Shown: piece after piece, positions 1-11,264 of the stretch
Position numbering within the stretch: the stretch's first letter is position 1
How the letters are laid out: every line of letters begins with the position of its first letter
The notes under the pieces: generated by a model
Seen by the model: the letters and a program-made list of their open reading frames with translations, nothing else
The model's database searches: none
Told to the model about the DNA's origin: nothing
Assembly (NCBI GenBank): GCA_012064415.1
Contig: SSNU01000024.1
Coordinates: 1-64,000 of the forward strand
Length of the DNA: 64,000 bases
Direction of reading: 5' to 3'
Source of the DNA: Gyrodactylus bullatarudis
Taxonomy: Eukaryota > Platyhelminthes > Monogenea > Gyrodactylidea > Gyrodactylidae
Translations under genes and position numbers: made by a program

Positions 1-465
1 AAGAACTCAATCTAGAGGAGATAGAAAACGCGAAAATTAAAAAAAAACTTTTCTCTAATCTCACGGTGCATAAAAAAATACAACCAGGCTGATTTTTTGA
101 TATATTGTTCAGTTTTTCACGCTAACTGTCATAGTGCCCTCCATTTTTTTCTCAAATTTTATTACGGCCACCAGCGGCTATTGAATTATTTTTCGAGATA
201 ATTTTTTTGAAATACTATATCTTGAATAATATTCTACTTTAATAATCTCGGGCATGAAAGAGAGCTAAATGTTTGAATTAACAAATTAACTTTGTTTGAA
301 CACTGAATTCTGAACTAGAGTACAAGAAAATTCGCATTAAGTACTCTAAATTAGGTTTTTTCTCAATAAATATTTAAAATAATTTTTTCCTTCAATAAAA
401 TTTACATCAATTTATTCATCTTTTTGTGCTGGTTAAGAATATGTAACTTCAACGTCTCTATCAAA
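1..465. other. AT-rich non-coding sequence
   Basis: I see no convincing coding stretch or RNA gene here. If the micro-exon gene that follows has an upstream first exon, it could lie here or to the left of the window. Confidence 0.5.
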
Positions 466-600
466 AGTTAAGGGTTCTTAAAGTTTGGAATATACCAGGA
501 GAAAGTGATGCAAAAAGCCTAACAAATTACATACGGGGACCTCTACCTATTGGTCAATCGTTTTCTCCTGGTATATTCCAAACTTTAAGAACCCTTAACT
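466..600. repeat. Short perfect foldback (39-nt arms)
   Basis: Positions 466-504 and 562-600 are perfect inverted repeats of 39 nt around a 57-nt loop. The outer ends read AGTTAAGGGTTC and its complement. It looks like a tiny foldback MITE; no clear target-site duplication is visible. Confidence 0.8.
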
Positions 601-744
601 AATAAGGAAGTGAACAGTTACGCTGGTAAAAAAAACTTATGACTTATATCTGAGTTACATCTTCAGAACTTCAAATTTTAACTATCTTGTTAAATTAAAA
701 TTACAGACTTGAGAATTCGTTAAAAATTAAGAAATATTCGGAAG

Positions 745-3700
745 ATATGCCACCAAGCCGTGAGTAAATTTTTTTTTAATTTGACTTAAATATGAAGTTT
801 ACTTTCCGTGTAAGCTTATCAGCTCAAAAGTTCACATATGAATGAATTTATAGAAGTTCCAATTTTGATTAATTTTTTTTAGGATAAAGAAGGAAAATTA
901 CAGTTCGTTTTCAAAGAAGTCAGAGTGAGTTCGAACAAATAATCTTTAATAATTTTGGTAAAATCATAATCCAAAAACTTCATAAGATATTTGTGAGCGA
1001 TGTTCTTGGTTCATGTGCGAATCTAGGGGGAAAATTTAATAAAAATTCCTTCCAAATTTATAAAATGAATTTGAAAGGATATTCGGAAGTATTTGATATT
1101 CCTAATTTTTATTGACTCTCAAAATTTACTTTCATATTTTTAATTACTGATGTTGACTCATTTATTTAGAAACCCAGAGTGCAGGTGAGAAAATATAATT
1201 ATTATTTCGTACTATGTTAAGTTTAATGTGTACACTCTGTTTGGTGTATACATTGACCGTCAATTCGATTTTCATGGAAAGAAGGAAGAGATGCCAAAAT
1301 TTTCACAAATAAGGGCCTTTATTTCGGGCATACTCATCAGTGTGATACATGCCATATATATAGGGTTTTAACAAAAATAGGAAGGGTTAATTCCAAAGAT
1401 CACCCCAAAGGATAAAATTTTCCAAAAAAAAAATAATCAAAAAAAGGATCGAAAATTTTCAAAAGAAAATACTTTTTATAAATAACAAGCAATATATTGA
1501 ACACTAAATTTCATAGCATTTTTTTCAGCTTTTGATTTTTTACGGCTTTTACGTTTTTTATTTATTCTGTAGCCTTCAAGTTCTGACTCTTGCAGATTTT
1601 CGACGTCACACAGCATGATAATCTCTGAGTAAGCTGCTTTCAAGGAGATTACTTTGAATTCATTTGGAACATATTTTTCAGGGGGAACTTCTAACTTATT
1701 AGCGACGGCACACAGATGTTTACAAGGATATCCATTAATCATTGCAAAACTACAAGAGCATTGGAGTTTTTTGAAATTAACGACTCTTCGTATTTCACTA
1801 TTGCAATCTTGAGAAACATAAAATACATCATCTTTAGGAGTAGCGAAAATTTGTAAAAATCTAGATTCGCGTAAGTTTTTTTCCAGCAAAGGTTCTATGT
1901 AAGGAGAAAGTTCCCTTTCAATTTTTGAATACAAATTAAGACTGAAATAGAAAAACAAAAAATGCAGACTCCAACTGATTCTGAAATTTATATAGGTTGC
2001 AAAGAGAATTTGGATCATTCAGGCTACACCATTCAATAAGACTCTCGAATCTTGAATAGCTGTTCAATAAACTATTTTCTTATGTTTCTGAATTGATTTT
2101 CAATGATCTCTAGACGTTTTTGTAGCAACTGTCGATACTGGTGTACACGTATGACCTTGAAAAGAAGTTAAATAGAATCCTCCATCTTTTCTTGCACTAA
2201 AACGTATGAAAGCTTCACAGTCTTTGCATTTCCAAATGTAAGCTTTCTCCGTATTTTTCTTCACTTTAAATGACTTCTGAGTAGCGATTGAGTGGTCCAT
2301 GACAAAACTTTTCACTTGTTCTTTGGTTTCGTAACAGAGACCGACCGTTAGTGAAGACATGTTTCGAATAATAACGAATATCTCAATGATAATCTCATCA
2401 AATTATAAGTTTTTCTCTTACCCCTCCATCACTCTATGAATGAGTCAAAAATTACTATACCCCAAATATATTAATTTATGGTTCGTAAAAAATATTAAAA
2501 CTAATTTTATTAGCTAATTGGTTATAATTAATAGTATTAAGGGAGATAATTGTGATGAAAAAATAGAGAGGAAAACTTTAAATTAAGAATAATTACTGTT
2601 ATTTATAATTGATTTTAAAAATTATAAAAGTAAAATTTTCATTGGGGTCATTCTTTGCTTTGGGGTGGTTTTTGGAAATTTTTGGGGAGATTTTTCGAAT
2701 AGTTTCTCCTTTAGGGTGATTTTTGGCCATTTTTGAGGAGATTTTTGGAAAATTTTTCCTTTGGAGTGATTTTTGGAATTAACTCAAATAGGAAATAAAG
2801 ATTATTGGTTCTAGTTTTTCATTTTTTGATTGCCTCAAACCTAGATAACAGGTAATCTTTATTTCCTATTTTTTTTAAAATCTTATATATATGGCATGTA
2901 TCACACTGATGAGTATGCCCGAAATAAAGGCCCTTATTTGTGAAAATTTTGGCATCTCTTCCTTCTTTCCTCGAAATGAACTCAGCATCGGTAACTCAGC
3001 TCAAAACAGATGTCTCTGTACATCTCTCAACTCATTTGGGTCATCTTTAATAACCAAAACTATGAATGTCAAATTTTAAAATAAAATGAACAAAACACTT
3101 AAGCATGCAGATAAGTATACCTAACCTAAGAGTGATTCTGGTAAGTCTGACAAGATAAAATAATTAAAAAGTAAAATCCCCTCTTGTATGTGTAATACGC
3201 AGTGTATGACAAGAATAAACCATTTACGCATATATTTGGAATGGATAATATACTTGGTATAATATACTGAGTAAGCGAGTGTATCAAGAGTTGTATTTTC
3301 AAACATATGAAAATTCTTATCTCGTAAGGAAATTTATTGACCAAATCTAAAAAAATGTTACCTTAGTAAATAATATGAAATCAACATGACTTGTTTTTTG
3401 AAACTAGCGATTACTTGAAATTAAATTTTAATAAACTAAATTCCTTAGTACTATTCCAATTAGTACCAACCGAATAGATAAATAGATGTACGTGTAATAC
3501 ACAGTGTATGACATGAATGAACCATTCACGCATATATCTGGAATATGTAATACACTTGATATATGATTTCAGAGAAAAACCAGTGAAAATAGGAAAAATT
3601 TAATTCATAAGTGATAAATATTTGATGCATAGTTATAGAACGTGTAAATTTGTTAGGCCAAATGATAATATTCGCATATATAAATTATACTTTCTATAAA

Positions 3701-6700
3701 TAGACTTAGACCATCTGATATTACACCGAATAGATCTTAGACTTTTTGTAAAAATGACCAAGAACAATTGTAATAAACGACTTATACCTTTAGACTTTTT
3801 GTAATTAATTCTATTCCCATTTTTACCAAGTTTTCGCTGGCTACCCACTTTCACTAGTGATTTCTGTCCACTCACTGATTTCCCATTTTCACTGTAACAT
3901 ATACACTGAACGGAGTCTACATATTGAACATATAAATTAGAAAAAGCATATAAAAAAGTGTATTTGAGAATTAAATACAATTATTTCTCAAAAAGTTCTT
4001 TTGGAATTCTTCTCGTTCATTTATGGAAAAAAATTATTTTCGGGTCAATTTTGGAATTTACCCAAAGAAATAATTTTCATCTTATTATTAGTGGTTCTAA
4101 TTCTATTCACAATACAAGATCATATGATTAATAATTTACTGAAATATGTAAGATGTTATATAATATTTAGCAACCCAAACCAAATGTAAGAAAATTTTCC
4201 GCTTAACAATGATCATATTTAGTTGGTTCGTGGATAGATATCAAACTACTCCTGCAAACAAACTACATTCTAAATTAATATATTCATAAAAATTATTGAA
4301 TGTGTTAACTGATAATTCCCAGTTTAAAAATAAATAAAGATTATTCATGGCTTCTTTTCCTGGTTTTGTGTAGTTAATAAATATAGGATTTATATGTTTT
4401 TTTGAAGTTATTCCAAAATGATCCGAGGGAGCATAGAGTAAGTTTGAAGTTAATTATATGATTCTAAATGAGATGATTCTTAAAAATGAACATTAGATGG
4501 ACCAGAGAGAAATCTTCTTTTCGGAAATCAAAAATGTAAGTCTTATTTCTTAGATAAGTCATTTCTAGGACAGACGAATGTGATAATTTTGTGAAATAAC
4601 ACACAGGCAGTCATTTCATACAATATACGATAGAGTCATCTATTCCAGATCATACTTTAACTAGGTTTCCTTACAATAGAGAAAACAAATGTTGTTAGGG
4701 GCCTTGGTTACATATTACCGTTGATATTCAAGTAAAATTTGCCCTATACAATATGATATTTCTAGGATATTTATGAATTTATGCATAATCACAATATATT
4801 TTTTTTGGGTTGATAGATACATAGATACTATCTATTATTTTTTATCTGCCTTTCATTATATTGAATATTATTATTTTTGAAAATTAATTTTACGTACAGG
4901 TATACCCCAGAGATGAATGTGGGAAATTAACCCCCTTCCTCTCTACACCCAAAATAAATATAAATTTTTGTATCATTACTTTAAAGTAGACTCAGCAAGA
5001 GTTTTGAATTTCAAAAATTAGTTTTTCTTGATTTTTACACCATTGTAAAGATTGTTTTCTTTAGATCAGAACCATATAATCTACTGTATATCTTATACTC
5101 AATCATTTTCTCAAACATATCCTAGGTGTGAAAAGGGCTTGCTCTACCTCCAAAGCAAAAAAATGAATCATCATCATTTCTAAGGGTGCTATATTCAATG
5201 CCAGATGGGAGAAGTCATCGGATAAATTTGAACTTTGGTGTCATTCAATTATTTTTGTATCAAGAGAAATCAAAAAATAGATCCTTACTAATAAAAATAT
5301 TAATTTATAAAAGTAATTCAATTAAACAGTTCTGTTTTGTTGGAATCTGGTTTATGCTCCATATTATACACCTAATTAATATGAAGATGGGAATTTATGA
5401 TCTAGATTCCAAAAAATCTTGATCAAACTCGATTTCTTGATGAAAAGATTTATAATTTTGTAAAAATCATAAATTACCATCTTCATATTAATTAACTGTA
5501 GAAGCTTTAAAACAATTCTTTATGACATCTGAATTAACTTCCTCAAAAGCTTTTTGGATCATATCATACCCATCAGCAACATCAGGTGCAACATATCTTT
5601 TCTGAAGTCTTTGTTAAACCTTATCGAGCGAGTTGAGCAACTAAGATTTTGTTTTCTTGTTTCATGATTTCACAGGATCTCAATTTAAATCAGAAAAGAT
5701 GAAATCGATTGGCTCATTTGAGAATAAATCCTGCAATATACCGTATATTGGACCCTAAATTTGGATCATAAATAATTCATGTTTTAGAAATTTAATTTTT
5801 TTGGAATGACATCTAAGTTCAAATTTATCCGATGACTTCTCCCATCTGGCATTGAATATAGCACCCTTAGAAATGATGATGATTCATTTTTTTGCTTTGG
5901 AGGTAGAGCAAGCCCTTTTCACACCTAGGATATGTTTGAGTAAATGATTTAAAAATTATTTTCCATAAATTTATGAGAAACTTTAACTCGATCTAGATAG
6001 ATTAATTTGAGTATAAGATATACAGTAGATTATATGGTTCTGATCTAAAGAAAACAATCTTTACAATAATTTTCCACATCCATCTCTGGGGTATACCTGT
6101 ATAATAAAAATTTAGGACTCATAGGAAATCTATGATCAAAACCTAAAAACTGCAATCGATCAGAAGCCGATGATTATTGTGTGAGAGGATAAATACAAGA
6201 AAAATTCTCTACCTAATAATGATCAGGATATTAACATTTTTCTGTTACATTCTAAAATCTATTTAGGAATCTAGAGTAAACGTAAGATAGTATTTAATTA
6301 TTTTGTTAAATTTGTAAATACGTTATATCAAATACTTAGTAATTTAAAATCAATATTTTTTTGTTTCATCTTGTTAACCTATGGCGCGCTCCTTAAGCTT
6401 TCACGTGAAGAACTTATTAATTATACTTTGTCTCTTCAAAAAATTATCACCAATTCCTCTATCGACAATCTTAAGCCATCTCCTGTCTTCTCCAAAAGCC
6501 TTCATATCGGGATGTTGCCAGTGGAGGCAAGCCGCCTAATAACTTAAATCTTCCAAAAGAAATCAAAAAAAAATCTAATCACATAATAATTCACAGTGAT
6601 AGCATTGATGAAACCACTTCCTCTAAAAAGTATTAATCAAAAATGCTCCAGGATACTTCAATTCAGTTTAAAAATCTCACAAGAATCCTAAAGGCAACTT

Positions 6701-9700
6701 CATTACAAGAATTACTGGAAATTTTCTTCTCACTGCCCCAAAACTCAATCAAATCCACAAAGTACTCTCTCCTCTTGGTATAGTTGTTTCTAGACATCGA
6801 CCTCAGCTTGTACAAAATAAAGCTCAACATCCTCCAGCTGAACACTCCAATGTCACAATTTCTCACACTACCTCAGTACCTGCTCCTACTATCATTCCAG
6901 GACCTTCTTCTAAGATCACAGATGTCTTTTCACCTCCTGCATTACCTCCCACTACCATTTTGGATAATCAATCTCAGACGATCAGAGTTTTGACTTTAAA
7001 GTTTTTAATGATTTAATTCTTCACTCATCTAGACTGTCTAAAAACAGCACCAATCTACAACTCCTAAGCTCCCAAGCGCTCGTTGAGTCCTCTATTCTAG
7101 CGGATATCAAAACGAATCCTAAACAGGCTTGGAAAAAAATTAGATTCCTTTCTAATTCCTCAACCAAAACCTCAACAGCAATAATCTCACCTGATGCTAT
7201 AAACAATTTCTTCACTCAAGTGTATCAGGTAAATGAGTGCCCAGCTTGTTTTCAACCAAATGTTTCAATTTCGCCCCCTGAGATCTCTGCTGAAAAACAC
7301 ATTCTCATCTCAAACACATTAAAATTATTCAACCTGACCCCAATCAACATGGATTTGTATCTGGTCGAAGTACATGCTCCAATCTCATCAGTTTTCTCGA
7401 CTCTACTCATGATCTCATATACAAAAAAATTCCATGTGTAGTAGTCTATGTGGACATAGAAAAAGCTTTTGACAGTCTTCCATTCTCTGTCATTCATAGA
7501 ACACTAAGTCACCATAATATTAATCCGTTTATAATCAACCTTGTGATGTCATTCTTATCAAATAGGCATCAACAAGTTGTACTCAATGGAAAAAAATCAA
7601 CTCTCTCTCCCTCGGGTGTCCCAAAAGGTTCCATTATTGGCCCTTTCATATTTAATTTAATATTCTCATACATTAAACCAGCTGACCCATCTGTAAAGTA
7701 TTTCAAGTACGCTGATGACATCAAGCTTCAAATCCTCAAAATTATACGCTGTAAAACCTATTTTCTCAGGAAATTCATCAATGACCCGTCTCTTCGTCTC
7801 AACCTATACAAATCTCTCATTTTACCTCATCTTGACTATGGATCAGGTATTCTCTGTGATCTTCTGGTTGGCACTTGTAAGAAATTAGAGAGGATTCAAT
7901 ACACATACCTCAAAAGCTGTCTTGGACCTCTTCCCTACAAGGAACTCCTGAACAGAGCCAATCTCCATACCCTTTGGCTAAGAAGAACGGCCTCTTCTGC
8001 TGTCCTCTACTCTAAATTTGTGCCCAATTCCACTAGTCAATACAATTTGAGAGCATCACATGGATATTCTATTTTACTCAATGTTCTTCTCCAGCTCAGA
8101 ACCAGATTCCAAATAGATTTTAATATTTTCAAGTCCAAAAACATTTCAAAAATTTGTCAAAAATTCTATGTTCTCTAATACCTGTATCTAATATAGTAAA
8201 ATTTCAGCATCAAGTCTTTGTATCCAACGTGAGTTTTATCAACTAAGGAAGTCAATATTCGCGAATCTTATACGTTACTTACTTATTCATCCATTATGGC
8301 CAATGCTTTGGAAAAATCCAAGAATTCCCTATACATGCTTTATTCTACTTATAATTCAGTGATTTACCGATAAATTAAGAACTATATAACAGATGGATGA
8401 TGTGAGTTGAATTCAAGTCGGTTTATTTCATTTTATCTTAATTTATCTGAAATTTGGTATTGATGTCAAACAATAAATTGGTATTATTAGAATTCTGAAA
8501 ATTCAATCGAAGTAAGATACATAAGTAAATACTTTTTTAGAACACTTACTGTTCAAATAAATAGATAATAATTCTCGAATAAAAATATAAGTAAAAATGT
8601 ACTTATACCCAAAAGCAATTAGTTATTCGACCAATAGAATTTGAGGTAATTATGAATCAATCAGAGTTAATTATTCTTTACAGTAGTCTTCATATTTAAT
8701 CCCATATTTGTAAGGTTCTGATGTCTGATGTAAAAAAATAAATCATATTTAAATTTATTTTTGAGAAATCTCTGATTCAAACTAAAACATTTTTGAATAT
8801 TTTAACTCAATATAATTTATGAATTCTATAGATTAAGAGCAGTTTTTTCCGTTTCTAAACCAACCAAGAGAAGAAGGAGTCTTGATTCCTATTCTCAAAC
8901 CCCTGAACCGTGAGGTATGATTGATTAATCACTAAATTGTAGTAAAATTAATAGAGGGGTAATTACATAATCTTCAGTAATTGAAAAATACAATTTTGCT
9001 CAATTTTCTTTCGAGAGATAGAGTTAATATCCATGTTATTAACTTTCTTTGTAATTCAGCTTAATAATCTTAAATTATTTTTAACAAGGATAGTGAAAGT
9101 GTAATCAATAAATTCATTTAATAAAAATACAGTGATCGGAAATATTTAATTCACAAAAAATCTGAAGCCGTCTATCAAAATAGAATAAAATTTTTACACA
9201 TGTCACTGTACAATTCGTGAACCAGGAAATATGAAAATTTCATGAATAAAACTTGACCTACCAAATATCATTGATAGAATTTTGTACTTGAATTAGAATA
9301 TATTGTGATTGGTTTAGAGTGGGTCTCCTTCTGCATCTTTAATGTCTGCAGAGATTCCATTCGAGAAAGGCGTAACAGATACTTTATAGAAAATATTTCA
9401 TAGGACTAGTGAAGATTCTGTTCAATAGAATCAATCTCAGGCTTATCTTATATTTTTCCGGGTATCCTCATTGGTGCGCCTGCCATGTATACTATACACT
9501 GTAAAGGTTTCTATGAAGAAAATATAATATATTTTGGTCCAGCCATACTCGTTGCAAATTTTTCAGCTATTTTTGGTCGAATCCTAAAAGAAAAAATTAT
9601 ATTATCTCAAAAAAAATTGTTTCAATGATTCTTTTTGGAATCAGAATCTGTTATAAGAGTGTTATCTTTATAGAATTTTTAATAAAGATTTTTATCTAAT

Positions 9701-10216
9701 GAGGTTCTTGATTTGAATTTTAACTCTTCAATTGACACAAGAAATATTTTATGTGAGTCGTGGGTAAGAAAATTGAGAATATTAAAAAAAGTGATGATCA
9801 TTATACGATCGAAATAATTTTTCTAATTCAACGATGGCCCCTGTTTTAAAATCTAATTATGGCTGTTAATAGGCAATGAGATAAGCCTGAAAAGAAGAAA
9901 CATAAAAATTAATTTCTAATCATCTAGTCTAGAATCTTTTACTTGTCTCATATGATAGACTCTTTTATCTATTAGAAATCCCCTATTCAAGATCAGGAAG
10001 AGACACTCACGCTAAATCATTCACGAAATGTTCTAATCTTAGTACAACCTGTGAATAAAAATTCTAATCATGAGATTTAATAGGACGCTTGACATTCACA
10101 AAATAAACTTGAAAATTTTTATATTTTCTCATTCATGAACTGTAAGTTAACTCATAAGGAATTTTAGAAATAAATAACATGGAATTATTCAGAGTCTAGA
10201 AAATAGAACTGGTTCT
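745..10216 (+). CDS. String of candidate micro-exons upstream of the kinase gene
   Basis: Short open stretches bounded by AG and GTAAG/GTGAG recur on the plus strand: 745-759, 883-924, 1170-1184, 3111-3140, 4171-4185, 4408-4437, 4497-4535, 6267-6281, 8208-8228, 8393-8401, 8491-8511, 8843-8914 and 10193-10216. All are multiples of three and open in phase 0, giving peptides such as DKEGKLQFVFKEVR, KPRVQ, ESRVN and LFQNDPREHR. They run in the same direction and phase as the exons of the kinase gene at 11265-18276, so they may be its 5' part. Transposons sit in the putative introns between them. No start codon exon was found. In AT-rich DNA some AG..GTAAG pairs arise by chance, so single exons are uncertain (883-924, 1170-1184 and 8843-8914 look best; 745-759 and 8393-8401 weakest). 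Transcript data would decide. Confidence 0.33.
1476..2018 (-). pseudogene. MULE transposase C-terminal remnant with SWIM zinc finger
   Basis: The reading frame contains CSCSFAMINGYPCKHLCAV, a SWIM finger (CxC..CxH) typical of the C-terminal half of MULE transposases, followed by a lysine/arginine-rich tail near the stop. The first 35 or so residues are AT-rich and probably not original coding sequence. The catalytic domain expected upstream is absent. It lies inside the element with 87-nt inverted repeats. Confidence 0.65.
2100..2360 (-). pseudogene. MULE transposase N-terminal DNA-binding remnant
   Basis: An 86-residue frame reads like the MuDR-type N-terminal domain: a segment with KCKDCEAFIRFSARK (CxxC) followed by SFQGHTC, the usual Cys/His set of this fold. 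It starts with a plausible ATG (MSSLTVGL) and ends just where the catalytic core should begin. Together with the SWIM remnant at 1476-2018 it marks the two ends of one deleted transposase gene. Confidence 0.6.
2641..2790. repeat. Imperfect 50-nt tandem repeat within the MULE
   Basis: About two and a half copies of a 50-51-nt unit rich in GGTGATTTTTGG and TTTGGGGAGATTTTT lie in the subterminal part of the element. A related single piece in inverse orientation is at about 1380-1425, beside the other terminal repeat, so the subterminal regions are also loosely inverted. Confidence 0.6.
3184..3566. repeat. Pair of direct repeats of about 80 nt
   Basis: Positions about 3184-3270 and 3486-3566 share a diverged 80-nt unit (GTGTAATACGCAGTGTATGACAA and a close variant, then the motif ACGCATATAT). 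The flanks between 2971 and 4170 hold no recognisable gene beyond the weak micro-exon candidate at 3111-3140. Confidence 0.65.
4895..6101. mobile_element. MITE-like element with long inverted repeats and TA duplication
   Basis: The termini read CAGGTATACCCCAGAGATG and its complement, flanked by TA on both sides (4895-4896, 6100-6101), as in Tc1/mariner-type insertions. Inverted homology reaches about 300 nt inward with indels (about 5040-5245 against 5805-6075). A smaller palindrome lies in the centre (about 5375-5500). No transposase frame is seen, so it is non-autonomous. Confidence 0.75.
6400..8178 (+). pseudogene. Decayed non-LTR retrotransposon reverse transcriptase
   Basis: The longest open part (7450-8178) has reverse-transcriptase motifs: VDIEKAFD, the variant PKGSIIGPFIFNLI of the usual PxGSxLGP, and FKYADDIK with the catalytic YADD. 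In the same frame just upstream is NQHGFVSGRSTCSNL (about 7340-7385), and further up a linker-like KQAWKKIRFLSN (about 7120-7155). The C-terminal part (LILPHLDYGS, then LERIQYTYLK) is typical of jockey/CR1-like elements. Stops, frame changes and deletions make it dead. A related 3' fragment is at 46400-46630. Confidence 0.75.
8915..10192. other. Non-coding AT-rich stretch
   Basis: No gene, RNA or strong repeat recognised. It would be intron between candidate exons if the micro-exon gene model is right. Confidence 0.4.
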
Positions 10217-10261
10217 GTAAGCGAACATTAATTTAGGGAAAATTAATTTTTATTTAAATTT

Positions 10262-11247
10262 AGGGAAATTTACACTTGCAGTATCATTTTTTTCGTTTTT
10301 TACAGTTACAGTATAATAGACCGATGTTTTTTTACACCTACAGTATCATTATTATTTTATTTTCATCTTCAGTATCAAAAGATGAAATAATTTCAGAAAC
10401 AGTATAATATAACAATATATCTTTTCACTTTCAGTATCATTATTTTTTTTATTTTCTAACTCAGTATCATTTTTGTTTATCTAAACTCAATTTTTTTTAC
10501 AATATTAAAATAACTTACAAACCAAAATAATAATACAAGTAATCACTATATATATTACTATTTATTTTTGAGGCTATTTGTTTGCTTTTTCTTGTTGATT
10601 GTTGTTAAATAATTTTGATATGGAAGGTATTCCGTGTGGGTAAGAACTCGACAAATGAGCTATTTAAAAACGTTAACCTTGGCGACTTCTCCTGCTCATG
10701 TGGATTCAAGAAACATAATGGATTTATTTGTGTTCATATCATTGCTGTCTTTTATGAATTTAAGTATGGAGGAATATATTCCGAAATACTACAAGCTGCA
10801 AGACCTGCAGAATATGTATGCCAATCTTTTCAACTTTTGTGATTTGGATTTATTAGAACCAAAAAATCTTGTACCGAAAAGTAATTCTCGAAAGAGAGGA
10901 AGACCGAAGAAAAAAGAGAATACGTTCATTAGCAGAAAAAATTTTGAAACAAATTAGATTTTTTATATGGAAATACTTGAAATATGATCTCTAAAGCAAA
11001 CAAATAGCCTCAAAAATAAATAGTAATATATATAGTGATTACTTGTATTATTATTTTGGTTTGTAAGTTATTTTAATATTGTAAAAAAAATTGAGTTTAG
11101 ATAAACAAAAATGATACTGAATTTCATCTTTTGATACTGAAGATGAAAATAAAATAATAATGATACTGTAGGTGTAAAAAAACATCGGTCTATTATACTG
11201 TAACTGTAAAAAACGAAAAAAATGATACTGCAAGTGTAAATTTCCCT
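10262..11247 (+). mobile_element. Transposon with about 250-330-nt inverted repeats and CAGTATCAT motifs
   Basis: The left arm (10262-10592) and right arm (about 10995-11247) are inverted copies; the left has an extra block of about 70 nt. The outer parts contain many copies of a motif CAGTATCAT/CAGTATAAT, about seven on the left and five inverted on the right, which look like subterminal transposase-binding sites. The centre carries a SWIM-finger transposase remnant. The element ends only about 17 nt before the exon at 11265, so it forms most of the 3' end of that intron. Confidence 0.75.
10615..10957 (+). pseudogene. SWIM-finger transposase C-terminal remnant with AT-hook
   Basis: One frame encodes DFSCSCGFKKHNGFICVH, a SWIM finger; after a frame change another encodes KSNSRKRGRPKKKENTF, which has an AT-hook (RKRGRPKK). 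Both belong to the C-terminal end of a MULE-like transposase. Frameshifted and lacking the catalytic part, it lies between the inverted arms of the element at 10262-11247. It differs in sequence from the MULE remnant at 1476-2360, so a second family is present. Confidence 0.65.
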
Positions 11248-11264
11248 TGAGTTCTATTTTACAG

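Larger units (their letters stand above)
1276..2970 (-). mobile_element. MULE-type transposon, internally deleted
   Basis: The 1.7-kb element has perfect 87-nt terminal inverted repeats (1276-1362 and 2884-2970). Inside, on the minus strand, are remnants of a Mutator-like transposase: an N-terminal DNA-binding region (2100-2360) and a C-terminal SWIM zinc finger (1476-2018). Only about 80 nt separate the two, so the DDE catalytic core is missing: this is a non-autonomous deletion derivative. Perfect arms argue for recent movement. No clean 9-nt target duplication was found at the ends I chose. Confidence 0.75.

Noticed and set aside
704..759. Exon reading LENSLKIKKYSEDMPPS before the donor at 760
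   Set aside because: Its end phase would put a stop at the start of the next good exon (883-924); the phase-0 frame was preferred, though the exon itself remains weak.
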